Of a stretch of DNA of 55,875 nt, positions 16,978-26,826 are shown piece by piece (the stretch's first letter is position 1; each line of letters opens with the position of its first letter). The position numbers were made by a program, and so were the translations under genes. The DNA comes from an uncultured Collinsella sp. (GTDB lineage: Bacteria > Actinomycetota > Coriobacteriia > Coriobacteriales > Coriobacteriaceae). Under the pieces are notes generated by a model that had not been told where the DNA came from, ran no database searches, and saw only the letters and a list, made by a program, of their open reading frames with translations. Where the stretch lies: NCBI GenBank assembly GCA_900555555.1, contig USLK01000007.1, positions 1-55,875 of the forward strand, given 5' to 3'.

Positions 16978-18315
16978 CTACGCCTCCACTACCGTGCCGA
17001 CAAGCTCATAGCAGAAGCTGTCGACGAACTTGACCTTCAAAATATCCCCTACCGAAGCTTCATTGATATCGAGGTGAACGGCACCATCGGAATCGGGAGC
17101 CTGGAACCAGGCGTGACCGATGAGCTCGGGCCCGTCCTCTCCCTCCTCGATACCGTCGACGATGACGTCTGCGATCTCGCCGACATGTTGAGCCGTTGCG
17201 GCGAACCCCAACGACTCGGCAAGGTCCATGGCGGCCTGTGTACGTTCAAGCTTGATGTCCTCTTCGACCTGTCCGTCCATCTTGGCTGCGCGTGTGCCCT
17301 CCTCCTGGGAATAGGCAAACACGCTCGTGTAATCAAAGCCCTGACGGTCCATGAATGCCATCATCTGCTCGAACTCTTCGTCGGTTTCGGAGGGGAAACC
17401 GACGAGATACGTCGTGCGGATCACCATGCCGGGTATCTCGGTCCGTAGGCGATCGAAAAGCTCATTGAGCTCATGCTCCGATCCCGATCGATGCATGGCC
17501 TTGAGCACGCGCGCATTGCAATGCTGGACGGGGATATCGATATACGGAAGGACCTCGGGAGTATCCCGGATGGTCGCAATGAGCTCATCGGTCATACCCT
17601 CAGGCTGAAGGTACAGCACGCGAATCCACACCTGCTCGGGTCGTACCGCCTCGGCAACGCAGCTCATGAGCTGGGCAAGGTTATGCGGGCCATCGACCGC
17701 TCCCTTGAAGTCCGAACCCCAGATTCCGGTGTCTTGACCGATCAGAACGATCTCGCGGACACCCCCTGCCACCAAGTTGCGAACTTCCTCGATAATTTCG
17801 GAGGCGGGACGCGAATGATAGCGGCCACGGATATAAGGAATGGCACAGAAGCTGCAGAAGCGATCGCAGCCATCGGAGATCTTGACGTAGGCAACAGAGC
17901 CTTCGACCGTACGCTTTACGGCGGGCATGAAGGGCAGGCCATCCCGCTCGACACCCAACAGGCCATCGACGACCGATACGATACCGTCCTCCTCGTCCGC
18001 CTTCACAAATGCGGCAACCTCGGGAAGCTCGTCGGGCAAGTCATCGCCATAACGGGACGGAACGCACCCGCACATGACGATGGGGGCGCATATCACATCT
18101 CCCGAAGTATCCTGAGCGAGCTCAAGGGTCGCCTCGATGCTCTCTAAGGTAGCGGAGGCGAGGAATGAACAGGTATTGATAATGATGAGATCGCTTGCAG
18201 AAGGTTCATCGACCTCATCGTATCCCGCAGCGCAAAGCAGCGAGCGCATGCGGTCTGTATCGACCTCGTTCTTGGCGCAGCCGAGCGTGATATAGAAAAT
18301 GGAACCGTGGTTCAT
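16978..18315 (-). CDS. rimO: Ribosomal protein S12 methylthiotransferase
   Basis: A 445-residue radical SAM enzyme of the MiaB family that methylthiolates an aspartate of ribosomal protein S12. The N-terminal TLGCAKNEVDTD motif is the RimO form, distinguishing it from MiaB. The SAM cluster motif is CDRFCSFC followed by AIPYIRGRYHSR, and a TRAM domain ends the protein. The ATG at 18315 has AGGAAG upstream and matches the family start; the 15-codon extension would overlap yajQ. Confidence 0.95.
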   Translation of the reverse strand: MNHGSIFYITLGCAKNEVDTDRMRSLLCAAGYDEVDEPSASDLIIINTCSFLASATLESIEATLELAQDTSGDVICAPIVMCGCVPSRYGDDLPDELPEVAAFVKADEEDGIVSVVDGLLGVERDGLPFMPAVKRTVEGSVAYVKISDGCDRFCSFCAIPYIRGRYHSRPASEIIEEVRNLVAGGVREIVLIGQDTGIWGSDFKGAVDGPHNLAQLMSCVAEAVRPEQVWIRVLYLQPEGMTDELIATIRDTPEVLPYIDIPVQHCNARVLKAMHRSGSEHELNELFDRLRTEIPGMVIRTTYLVGFPSETDEEFEQMMAFMDRQGFDYTSVFAYSQEEGTRAAKMDGQVEEDIKLERTQAAMDLAESLGFAATAQHVGEIADVIVDGIEEGEDGPELIGHAWFQAPDSDGAVHLDINEASVGDILKVKFVDSFCYELVGTVVEA

Positions 18316-18325
18316 GGGCGGCTTC

Positions 18326-18823
18326 CTAGCGATAGTTGTTGAACTGGAGCGGCTGGCCATAATCTTGAGTACGCAAGAAGGCTATGACCTGCTGCAGAGC
18401 GTCCTTAGAGGGGCTCGTGACACGGAGCTTGTCTCCATCGATGGTGACCTTAACCTTAAACTTCTGATCCTTGATATTCTTGTTGATCCTCTTAGCCGTG
18501 GGTTGGTCGATGCCCTCGACAAGATGGCCGAGAACGCGCACGGTCCCGCCGGATGCAGCCTGGGGGTCATCCCAGGAAACGGATTTCACGTCGACACCGC
18601 GTTTGATCAGCTTGCTGTTAAGGATATCCATAACCTGACGAGCAACGAAGTCGGCAGGGGCATTGAGCGTGAAGAGCCCATCCCCTTTGGAGAGCTCGAG
18701 GGTTGAGCCGGAATCTTTAAGATCATAGCGCTGCGACAGCTCGCGCACCGCCTGTTGGAACGCATTGTCGACCTCTTGCATATCGATCTCGGAAACGATA
18801 TCGAAGCTGCTGTCCTTGGCCAT
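18326..18823 (-). CDS. yajQ: YajQ family nucleotide-binding protein
   Basis: A 165-residue protein of the YajQ/UPF0234 family with two ferredoxin-like domains. Members bind nucleic acids or nucleotides, and the Xanthomonas member binds cyclic di-GMP; the role here is unknown. DSSFDIVSEID at the N-terminus and LRVTSPSKDALQQVIAFLR at the C-terminus are diagnostic. AGGAAG lies 8 bases before the chosen ATG. It lies between the RodZ-like gene and rimO in one minus-strand run. Confidence 0.93.
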   Translation of the reverse strand: MAKDSSFDIVSEIDMQEVDNAFQQAVRELSQRYDLKDSGSTLELSKGDGLFTLNAPADFVARQVMDILNSKLIKRGVDVKSVSWDDPQAASGGTVRVLGHLVEGIDQPTAKRINKNIKDQKFKVKVTIDGDKLRVTSPSKDALQQVIAFLRTQDYGQPLQFNNYR

Positions 18824-18844
18824 AGCGGCACTTCCTTTCAAAAC

Positions 18845-20194
18845 TTACTGTGTATCTGCAGATTGAGGCTCGGCTGCACCACGAGAACCCTGATTTCCAT
18901 CTTGCTGGGAATCGCCCTCGCCTTCGGAATCTTCCATGGGCTCAGGCGGCTTTGGCGCTTCGATAGAAACTTTTGCTAAACCGGGAACCTTCGTATCGTA
19001 GCGAACCTTCTTGCCGTTTTTAGACACCAGGACATCGCTGGGCTTATCGGTGGTTATCTCGATGCGTTCCGTAACGATGAACTCCTGACTGAATGGCCCG
19101 ACCTCCTGTGCTGCGAGCACGGATTTGCCGTCGAGCTTGACCTCGATCCAGGCGACCGCGTCCTTTTGCTTGAGCGAAACCCTCACTTTGGTGGGCTTGG
19201 GCTTAGCGGGCTCTTCGCCATCCGCGCCGGCCGTGCCGGTGTCGTCGACTTTTGACGAGTCGGCATCATCTGGGGAATCATCGACAGGACCCCCCTCCCC
19301 GTCTACCGGCTCCTCGTCAACGGAATCGTCGTCATCGTCTTTTGACGATGAGCCGGGCGAAGAAGAGCCGACGGGCTCCTCCTTGGGAGCAGGCGCTTGC
19401 GGTGTGGGCGCCGGCTTGGGGGTGCACCCCCTCACGACCAAAAAGCCGAGTACGACGATAACCAGCATGCCGATCGCGCCGATGAGGAGCAGGATACGGG
19501 GGTCATAGGAGGGTTGCGAAGCGGGCCTTCGTCCGCCATTGCCTCCGCGACCGAACCGATTATCTCGATACTGGGACGCGCGCTGCATCCTATCCTGGGA
19601 ATAACCGTCACGGGGACGAGGCTGCACAGGATGCTGACAACGAGAAGGACCGTCGACGCGCCGCGCTGCGGATTGCCCCTGACGAGGAACCGCGCCGCGC
19701 GCACGCTGCCCCGAAGGACGGGCGGGGCGGACACGCTCGGAATCCACAGGACGAAGCCGCGTTGCGGAAACAGGCTCATGGGGAGAGCTTGACTCTGAAA
19801 CATAGCCCGCCTGCTGGGGGCGAGAAGCAAAGCGGGAAGAGGGCGACGGGGTGTTCACCATCAGAAAACGGCCGGCATCGTTGGAGCTGCGGGGGTACAC
19901 GTCGGCGACGGAATCCTGATATCGTCCGGCACCATGCCCCTCGGTAGACCGCTCGAACTGATAAAGGCTATCGAAATACGCATCGACGACCTCGCGAGGG
20001 TTGAGCCCCAGGTAACGCGCATAACTTGAAATCATCCCCTGCGCATAGCCGCGCGGAGGCATATGTGCGAAATCCTCATTCTCAAAATACTCAATGATCT
20101 GCGGACGGATCTTGATGGTATTCGCGACCTGCTGGATCGACAGCCCAAGGTGTCGACGGCGCGAAAGCAGCATCTCACCGAAATGCGCGGACAT
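18845..20194 (-). CDS. RodZ-like helix-turn-helix membrane protein
   Basis: A 449-residue protein with a cytoplasmic HTH_25 domain (about residues 4-70, including RPQIIEYFENEDF and PRGYAQGMISSYARYLGL), a long basic and glutamine-rich linker, a transmembrane helix (about 233-255), an acidic Asp/Ser/Glu linker and an extracellular DUF4115 domain (about 335-420). This is the RodZ architecture; RodZ links MreB to the cell wall synthesis machinery. Its ATG overlaps the ftsK stop (TAATG). The charged low-complexity linkers are unusually long. It lies 24 kb from mreB. Confidence 0.85.
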   Translation of the reverse strand: MSAHFGEMLLSRRRHLGLSIQQVANTIKIRPQIIEYFENEDFAHMPPRGYAQGMISSYARYLGLNPREVVDAYFDSLYQFERSTEGHGAGRYQDSVADVYPRSSNDAGRFLMVNTPSPSSRFASRPQQAGYVSESSSPHEPVSATRLRPVDSERVRPARPSGQRARGAVPRQGQSAARRVDGPSRCQHPVQPRPRDGYSQDRMQRASQYRDNRFGRGGNGGRRPASQPSYDPRILLLIGAIGMLVIVVLGFLVVRGCTPKPAPTPQAPAPKEEPVGSSSPGSSSKDDDDDSVDEEPVDGEGGPVDDSPDDADSSKVDDTGTAGADGEEPAKPKPTKVRVSLKQKDAVAWIEVKLDGKSVLAAQEVGPFSQEFIVTERIEITTDKPSDVLVSKNGKKVRYDTKVPGLAKVSIEAPKPPEPMEDSEGEGDSQQDGNQGSRGAAEPQSADTQ

Positions 20195-22842
20195 TACAAA
20201 CCTCCCAGACGATCTTCTTCGTCAAGCTCCGCCTCGACTTGGCGCAGGGCAGCCAAACCCTCGGCATCGAGCAGAACCTCACGAGGCTTGGAGCCGTCGG
20301 GCGGACCGACAACCCCCTTCTCCTCGAGCATATCCATAATACGACCGGCACGAGCATAACCGACTTTAAGGCGACGCTGCAAACCTGAGGTCGAACCGAG
20401 CTGCGAGTCAACGACGATTTGGGCCGCATCCCACAGCAACGGATCGTCATCGGTCGGCTCATTATAGAAACCACCTCCACCGCCGCCCGGCATGGAGGCG
20501 GGTGAGACGGCAGACAGGATCTCCTCGTGATAATCCGGCTCGCTTTGCTCCTTAACGAAATCGACGACTGCGTTGATCTCCTCATCGGAGACGAAGCAAC
20601 CCTGGATGCGCTTGGGCTTACCCCAATCGACCTTGGAAAACAGCATGTCTCCGTAGCCGGTGAGCTTCTCGGCACCCGTCTGGTCGATAATCACGCGTGA
20701 ATCGATACCGGTGGCGACATTGAAGGCGATGCGGTTGGTGATGTTCGCCTTGATAAGGCCGGTCACGACGTTGGAACTCGGACGCTGGGTGGCAACGATA
20801 AGGTGAATGCCCGCCGCGCGGCCAAGCTGAGCGATGCGTACGATGCTCGCCTCGACATCCTTGCCGGCAACCATCATGAGGTCAGACAGCTCGTCGATGA
20901 TGATGACGAGATACGGCATCTTTTGGGGCGGGTTGTCGTAGTGCTCGAACTCTCCCCGCGCCTGCTTCTCGTTGAAGGTCGAAATCTTGCGGACACCGAT
21001 GCGCTCGAACACCTTAAGGCGGCGCTCCATCTCGGATACCGCCCACTGCAGTGCGCTTGCCGCCTGCTTGGGTTCGGTGACGACAGGGACGTACAGATGA
21101 GGAAGGCCGTTATACCCGGAAAGCTCGACGCGCTTCGGGTCGACCATGATGAGACGGACATCCTCGGGAAGCGTGCGCATAAGCAGGGCCATGATGATGG
21201 AGTTGATCATCACGGACTTACCCGAGCCGGTCGTACCCGCGATAAGCAGGTGAGGCATCTTGGCCAAATCGGCTACGACAGGCTGACCCTCGGCATCGCG
21301 ACCGATTGCAAGTTCGAGAGGACCGCCCTGGACATATGGGAGAACATCGCCAAGATTGACGTTCTGGCGCTTTGCATTGGGAATCTCGATTCCCACAAGC
21401 GAAGTGCCTGGAATCGGAGCGAAGATACGAACCGACTGCGCGGCGAGCGAGAGAGCGATATCGTCCTCGAGGCTCGAAATCTTGGAAACGCGCTCGCCCT
21501 CGCCCGGTTGAAGTTTGAAAGTGGTGACGGTAGGACCGGAAATCCAGCCGACAACGCGAGCGCTGCGGCCGAACTCAGCAAGCGTGGACTGAAGCGCCTG
21601 GGCAGTCTGCTCGAGCTCCTTCTCGGAACTGGCGGCGGATGCAGAATGAGGGTTGTGTCGGAGCATCGAGGCAGGGGGCAGCTGAAGTTCCGCATCATCT
21701 TGACCATCGGCATGAGGCGAGGTGGTTGAATCGAGCGGCTCCGAAACCTCGGCGGCGTTCGCGCAGCCGTCTTCAACGGAGGCAGCAGATTTGGTTTTTG
21801 CGGCAGAGCGAGCGGCCTTCGCGAGGAAATCGGGGACCTTAACCTCGGATTCAGGAAGAGCACCCTCTTCCTCATCAGCAGAAGCCTCCTCTTCGACCAC
21901 GCGACGGCGATCAGCGACTGCGTGATTCCCGACCTCTAGCAATGTGGTCTGCGCGCGCTCGGCCTCAAACTGCTCGGATACATCGACAAATGGATCTTCA
22001 TCCGAATCGTCATCATCGTCCAAATCGAGCAGAGTGGTCTTATCGTTGCCGAGAAACGTCGTTTCGGCAGCATCGGAACCATCCCCGTCGAAAAGGCTCC
22101 CCTGCCTCGGGCGGCGAAGCAAGCTGAACGCCGGAGCAGGCCTTGGACCGGCACCCTCATCGCCCCAGGGGGCATCGTTCACATCAACGCGACGGCGTTC
22201 CATGAAGTCTCGCGCGTGCCGGGCAGTGCCCTGAACAAAGGACGATACGGAAAACCCAACGATGATGAGACCGGTGATGCAAACACCGATCAGGATGACG
22301 TAAGAGATGATCTTCCCGAACGCGCCCTGGAGCACGCTCGCAAGCCAGGCCCCCACATATCCGCCTGAACGAGCGAGGTTATCGGGCGTGAACATGGCAT
22401 CGCAGGAGAGTTCGGTTCCCGGAACGGAAAGGGACAGCATCGATGTGACGGCCACGAAGATAATAACCGCACCAGCACCCGTACGCACATCTAAGGGGGC
22501 CCGCTCGCGCAAAAACAGACCGGCAGAGCACAGCAGCAAAACGACAGGCAACACGTATGCACCCAAACCGAAGCCCAGGTGATAGAAGGAAGCCAGGGCA
22601 TGCGTGATGGGCGCGGACGACGGCGTGACGACCGCAATGAGCGATGCGACCGAAAAGACGGCCAACACGACACCGACGATATCTCGAGAGCAGGTCATAT
22701 CTGCAAACGGCTCGAAATCATGGGCAGGCGCCCCGGCGTTGGCGCGCAGTTTGCGAGCATCAACACCGGAGCGCTTTTCATGACCGCGAGCTTTTGTACG
22801 TTGATCCGTCGAGGAACCCGACGAAGCTTTCGCACGCGACAA
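20194..22842 (-). CDS. ftsK: DNA translocase FtsK/SpoIIIE
   Basis: An 882-residue translocase that pumps chromosomal DNA through the closing septum. Four N-terminal transmembrane segments (about residues 50-220) are followed by a variable acidic linker (about 220-400), the alpha and beta motor domains with Walker A TTGSGKSVMIN (about 535-545) and Walker B LVIIIDELSDLMM, and a C-terminal gamma winged-helix domain that reads KOPS-type sequences (LGSTSGLQRRLKVGYARAGR). It starts 1 base after rnj and overlaps the RodZ-like gene, so division and shape genes are coupled here. Confidence 0.95.
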   Translation of the reverse strand: MSRAKASSGSSTDQRTKARGHEKRSGVDARKLRANAGAPAHDFEPFADMTCSRDIVGVVLAVFSVASLIAVVTPSSAPITHALASFYHLGFGLGAYVLPVVLLLCSAGLFLRERAPLDVRTGAGAVIIFVAVTSMLSLSVPGTELSCDAMFTPDNLARSGGYVGAWLASVLQGAFGKIISYVILIGVCITGLIIVGFSVSSFVQGTARHARDFMERRRVDVNDAPWGDEGAGPRPAPAFSLLRRPRQGSLFDGDGSDAAETTFLGNDKTTLLDLDDDDDSDEDPFVDVSEQFEAERAQTTLLEVGNHAVADRRRVVEEEASADEEEGALPESEVKVPDFLAKAARSAAKTKSAASVEDGCANAAEVSEPLDSTTSPHADGQDDAELQLPPASMLRHNPHSASAASSEKELEQTAQALQSTLAEFGRSARVVGWISGPTVTTFKLQPGEGERVSKISSLEDDIALSLAAQSVRIFAPIPGTSLVGIEIPNAKRQNVNLGDVLPYVQGGPLELAIGRDAEGQPVVADLAKMPHLLIAGTTGSGKSVMINSIIMALLMRTLPEDVRLIMVDPKRVELSGYNGLPHLYVPVVTEPKQAASALQWAVSEMERRLKVFERIGVRKISTFNEKQARGEFEHYDNPPQKMPYLVIIIDELSDLMMVAGKDVEASIVRIAQLGRAAGIHLIVATQRPSSNVVTGLIKANITNRIAFNVATGIDSRVIIDQTGAEKLTGYGDMLFSKVDWGKPKRIQGCFVSDEEINAVVDFVKEQSEPDYHEEILSAVSPASMPGGGGGGFYNEPTDDDPLLWDAAQIVVDSQLGSTSGLQRRLKVGYARAGRIMDMLEEKGVVGPPDGSKPREVLLDAEGLAALRQVEAELDEEDRLGGL

Positions 22843-22843
22843 T

Positions 22844-24520
22844 CTATACCTCCATGACGACCGGAATGATCATCGGTCGAGTATGAGTGCGGTTCCAAAT
22901 GAAGTTGGAAACGGAATCGCGAACAGCCTTACGGAGCGCATCCGTGCCGCTGCTCGAGAAGTTGAACGACCCCTTCTCCACCATGCGCATAACGGATTCG
23001 GAGCAATCGCTGGCGAAGGCATCATCGATGGGGAACGAAACACCGCGCCCGGAGTACTCGATATCGCCGATCTGCTTGCGCTTCATGTCGAGCGTGGCGA
23101 CGACGGTAACCATGCCGTCGCTGGCGAGCTTCTGGCGATCGCGCAGCACGATCGGGTCGGTGTCGCCGATGCGCAGGCCGTCCACGTACACAACGCCCGA
23201 TTCCACGGCACGGCCGCGCTTGACCTTGCCGTTGCGCATCTCAAGCGTGTCGCCGTTATCGATCACAAAGATGTTCTTCTCGGGAATGCCCATCTTCATG
23301 CCAAGCTTGGCGTGCGCGCGAAGATGAACGGCTTCGCCGTGGATGGGCATGAAGTACGTGGGCTTGGTGAGCGCAAGCATAAGCTTGAGCTCCTCCTGGC
23401 TCGCATGGCCGGACACATGCACGAGCGCGCGGCTCTTGTCATACACATCGCAGCCGAGCTTGGCCAAAGAGTTGATGACCTGTTGGACGGCCTTCTCGTT
23501 GCCGGGCACCGGGGTTGCGGAGATGATAACCGTATCGCCATCGTGGATGGAAAGCGTCTTGTGTTCACCGTTTGCCATACGGGAAAGGGCCGACAGGGGC
23601 TCTCCCTGGGAACCGGTGCACATGACGACGACCTTGTCCTCGGGAATACCGTTGAGCTCATAGGCATCTACCAGATCGTTCTCATCGATCTTGAGATACC
23701 CGAGCTCGCGGGCAACGCGCGTGTTGGTGAGCATGGAACGGCCCGTGACCACGATCTTGCGATTGCATGCCTTTGCGGCGTCGCAAATCTGCTGCAAACG
23801 ATGGATGTGGCTGGAGAAGGAGGCCACGAAGACACGGCCCTTGGCGTTCTTGATGGCGTTATAGATAGAAGGCCCGACCTCCGCCTCGGACTTGGTGAAG
23901 CCCGGAACGGTCGCATTGGTAGAATCGGACATGAGTAGATCGACGCCCTGCTTGCCGAACTTGGCGAGCGCACCGTAATCGGGCGTGACGCCATCGATGG
24001 GGGTCTGGTCGAGCTTGAAGTCTCCCGTGTGGACCACCGTGCCAGCGGGGGTCTTGATGAACACGCCGAGGGCGCCGGGGATGGAGTGCGTGGTCGAGAA
24101 GAACTCGATGGAGAAGCAGCCCAGGTTGATGTGCGAGCCGCCCTTGACCTCGCGGAAGCGCGGGGCGCGGATACGGAACTCGGACAGCTTGCCCTCGATG
24201 AAACCGAGCGTGAGCCTGCTCGAGAAAATGGGAACCTTGTTGTTGAGGTCCTGCAGAAGATACGGCAGGGCGCCGGTATGGTCCTCATGACCGTGGGTGA
24301 CGATGATACCGCGCAGCTTGTCCTCGTTCTCGAGCACGTACGTGTAGTCGGGCAGGACCAGATCGATGCCGGGCTGCGAGTCGTCGGGGAACATGAGGCC
24401 GGCATCGACCAGCACCATGTCATTGCCGCACTCGAATGCGGTCATATTTTTACCGATACCATCCAAGCCACCCAGGGGAATGACCTTGAGCGGCGCATCA
24501 GACTTTTGAGTTGTAGCCAT
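22844..24520 (-). CDS. rnj: Ribonuclease J
   Basis: A 558-residue metallo-beta-lactamase/beta-CASP nuclease with 5'-exonuclease and endonuclease activity in mRNA decay and rRNA maturation. The metal site HGHEDHTGALPYLL is present, then the HTGDFKLDQTP region, the beta-CASP domain with CTGSQGEP, and the VHVSGHASQEELKLML motif. The last 100 residues form the RNase J C-terminal domain. It is upstream of ftsK with a single base between them. Only one RNase J gene is seen in the window. Confidence 0.96.
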   Translation of the reverse strand: MATTQKSDAPLKVIPLGGLDGIGKNMTAFECGNDMVLVDAGLMFPDDSQPGIDLVLPDYTYVLENEDKLRGIIVTHGHEDHTGALPYLLQDLNNKVPIFSSRLTLGFIEGKLSEFRIRAPRFREVKGGSHINLGCFSIEFFSTTHSIPGALGVFIKTPAGTVVHTGDFKLDQTPIDGVTPDYGALAKFGKQGVDLLMSDSTNATVPGFTKSEAEVGPSIYNAIKNAKGRVFVASFSSHIHRLQQICDAAKACNRKIVVTGRSMLTNTRVARELGYLKIDENDLVDAYELNGIPEDKVVVMCTGSQGEPLSALSRMANGEHKTLSIHDGDTVIISATPVPGNEKAVQQVINSLAKLGCDVYDKSRALVHVSGHASQEELKLMLALTKPTYFMPIHGEAVHLRAHAKLGMKMGIPEKNIFVIDNGDTLEMRNGKVKRGRAVESGVVYVDGLRIGDTDPIVLRDRQKLASDGMVTVVATLDMKRKQIGDIEYSGRGVSFPIDDAFASDCSESVMRMVEKGSFNFSSSGTDALRKAVRDSVSNFIWNRTHTRPMIIPVVMEV

Positions 24521-24680
24521 AAGTGTTACAAACGTCCTTTCCTAGCAGGTGAAGTCAACAACAGCGGAATCACCGCTGAACATCTAAAAATGAGAAACCG
24601 AAGCGTTTTAAAAGTATTTTACCAAGCACGGAGCAAAAGCGCACGCACGCACGAAGACCCTACAGCGTCTGCACGTCAAG

Positions 24681-24710
24681 AAAAACGGCCGCCCCCGAAC
24701 GGGACGGCCG
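24681..24710 (-). terminator. Terminator after glyS
   Basis: On the minus strand CGGCCGTCCC and GGGGCGGCCG form a stem with a short loop, followed by TTTTTCTT. It lies 24 bases past the glyS stop and ends the glyQ-glyS transcript before the rnj promoter region. Nothing else is recognised in the 214 bases between rnj and glyS. Confidence 0.85.
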
Positions 24711-24734
24711 CGGAAAAGCTGTAATAGCAAAAAG

Positions 24735-26825
24735 CTACTTGCGTGCAAGCTCACCGATATTGGCGATACCGGCGAAAACGGACTCGAAACGATTAAGCAG
24801 GCGCAAGCGATTGCTGCGCAGGGCCTCGTCATCATCCATAACCATAACATCGTCGAAGAATCGATCGATAGGCTCACGCAAGGAGGCGAGTGAAGCGATG
24901 ATGCCGGCAAAATCATTCTCGGCAAGCGCGGTCTCAACGGCTACGCAAGCCGCATCGGTTGCCTCAAGAAGCGCCTTCTCGGCATCGCCCAAGAGAGCTG
25001 CATCCACATCGGTGCCCAGCGAAGCATCGGCAAGATGAGCCGCGCGCGCGTAGGCCGTTGCGAGATTGTCAAAAGACTCCTTGTCCTGGGAACGGGCGTC
25101 CTCGAGGGCGTGGGCGAGCTGAAGATAATGCACCGGAACGGTGATAGAGCCGGCGGAAACGGCAGCGACGGTATCGGAGGAGATCTTCTCGTCTCGAGCG
25201 ATCTGCTCCATGCGGCCCTTGATGAACGCGCACACAGCCGAAGCGACGGCGTCCTTATCGAACTCCAGGCCCTGCTCGGCATATCCATCGAGCGCAGCGG
25301 AAACGATACCCTCGTAACCGCAGTTCAAGCGATCGCGCAGGATGTTCAGGACTCCGATGGCGCTGCGGCGCAACGCGAACGGGTCCTTCGATCCGGTCGG
25401 AGGCTCATCGATGGCGAACATACCCGCGATGGTATCGATCTTGTCGGCAACGGCGACAACGCAGCCGGCGATACCGCTGGGAAGATCATCGCCGGCAAAA
25501 CGCGGACGGTAATGATCACGAATGGCGGAAGCGACCTCCGGACCCTCCCCCGCCGCCTCGGCATAATAGCCGCCCATGACACCTTGCTGGCTGGTGAACT
25601 CGATAACAGCGGAGGATACGAGGTCGGCCTTGGCGAAATGCGCCGCACGCTGGGCATCGGAAGCAGCATGCGCACCAAGATGCGCCTCCCGTGCGATAGC
25701 CAGGGCCAGATCCTCGATGCGATCAGACTTCTGCAGCATGTTGCCCAGCTTTTCCTGGAACCCAACGGAGGCCAGACGGGAGCGGAAGTCCTCAAGAGAG
25801 ACCTTGAGGTCCTCATCGTAGAAGAACTTGGCATCATACAGGCGCGCGCGAACGACACGCTCGTTACCGTCGATGATGCGCGCGGCGCTCTCGGGACGGC
25901 CGTTGGAAACGACCACGAACTCGGGCGTCAGATTTCCAGCGGCATCATAGATGGGGAAATAACGCTGGTTGGAAAGCATGGACTCGCAGATGATCTCATG
26001 CGGGACGGCGAGGAACTCCTCGTCGAAACGGCCCACCAAGACATCGGGCCATTCACAGAGGTTAACGACCTCGTCAAAAACCTTTTTAGGCATATCGACA
26101 CGGGCGCCCTCGCGCTCGCACTCAATCTTCTTAACGCCCTCGAGAATCGCAGCGCGGCGGTCCTCGGCAGACATCACGAACGCGTCCTTTAGAACGTTCT
26201 CATATGCGCGCGCCTCGGTAACGACATGCTCGCCCGGGGCCATGACGCGATGGCCGCGCGTGGTGTTACCGCTCTGCACGCCGGCGAACGTAACGGGGAT
26301 GACCTCGTCGTCAAACATGGCGCACAGCCAGCGCACGGGACGAACGAACGTCTCATGCGTGGAACCCCAGCGCTGGCTGCGGTAATTAGGCCAATCAAGA
26401 TCGCTGATGAGCGAGGAGCACAACTCGGAAAGGATGGGCAGCGCCGGAGCCGAGGCGATGTTCTTCTCGGCAAACACGTACTCGCGCCCATCGGTGTCCT
26501 CGCGACGAATAAGCTCGGAGGAGTCGACTCCGCACTTGCGGGCAAAGCCGCAGGCCGCCTTGGTGGGGTTGCCTTCGGCATCGAACGCGATGTTGGCCGC
26601 CGGACCGCGCTTGACGTCGTGGATCTCCTCGGTCGCCTCGGCAACGTCCTCAACCTGGACAGCCAGGCGGCGGGGCGAGGAGATGACGCGGACCTCTCCA
26701 TGGGAGAGGCCGGCATCGTCAAGGCCCTTTGCCGCCATGGACTCGAGCTGACGAGCGGCGTTGATCAGAGGGGCGGAGGGCATTTCCTCGGTACCGATTT
26801 CAAACAGGAAGCATTTCGTCTGCAT
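24735..26825 (-). CDS. glyS: Glycyl-tRNA synthetase beta subunit
   Basis: The 696-residue beta subunit of the tetrameric glycyl-tRNA synthetase, which binds and positions tRNA-Gly. It has the family start FLFEIGTEEMPSAPL, the RRLAVQV segment, GNTTRGHRVM and an HD-like central region, with an anticodon-binding C-terminal part. The start codon is 1 base after the glyQ stop, so the subunits are made together. Confidence 0.97.
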   Translation of the reverse strand: MQTKCFLFEIGTEEMPSAPLINAARQLESMAAKGLDDAGLSHGEVRVISSPRRLAVQVEDVAEATEEIHDVKRGPAANIAFDAEGNPTKAACGFARKCGVDSSELIRREDTDGREYVFAEKNIASAPALPILSELCSSLISDLDWPNYRSQRWGSTHETFVRPVRWLCAMFDDEVIPVTFAGVQSGNTTRGHRVMAPGEHVVTEARAYENVLKDAFVMSAEDRRAAILEGVKKIECEREGARVDMPKKVFDEVVNLCEWPDVLVGRFDEEFLAVPHEIICESMLSNQRYFPIYDAAGNLTPEFVVVSNGRPESAARIIDGNERVVRARLYDAKFFYDEDLKVSLEDFRSRLASVGFQEKLGNMLQKSDRIEDLALAIAREAHLGAHAASDAQRAAHFAKADLVSSAVIEFTSQQGVMGGYYAEAAGEGPEVASAIRDHYRPRFAGDDLPSGIAGCVVAVADKIDTIAGMFAIDEPPTGSKDPFALRRSAIGVLNILRDRLNCGYEGIVSAALDGYAEQGLEFDKDAVASAVCAFIKGRMEQIARDEKISSDTVAAVSAGSITVPVHYLQLAHALEDARSQDKESFDNLATAYARAAHLADASLGTDVDAALLGDAEKALLEATDAACVAVETALAENDFAGIIASLASLREPIDRFFDDVMVMDDDEALRSNRLRLLNRFESVFAGIANIGELARK

Positions 26826-26826
26826 G

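Noticed and set aside
20803..21729. Long plus-strand open frame opposite ftsK (308 codons)
   Set aside because: It is a shadow of ftsK on the opposite strand with no ribosome site and no recognisable domain. The same holds for other long opposite-strand frames, for example at 12013, 14530, 22883, 25035, 34253 and 51764.
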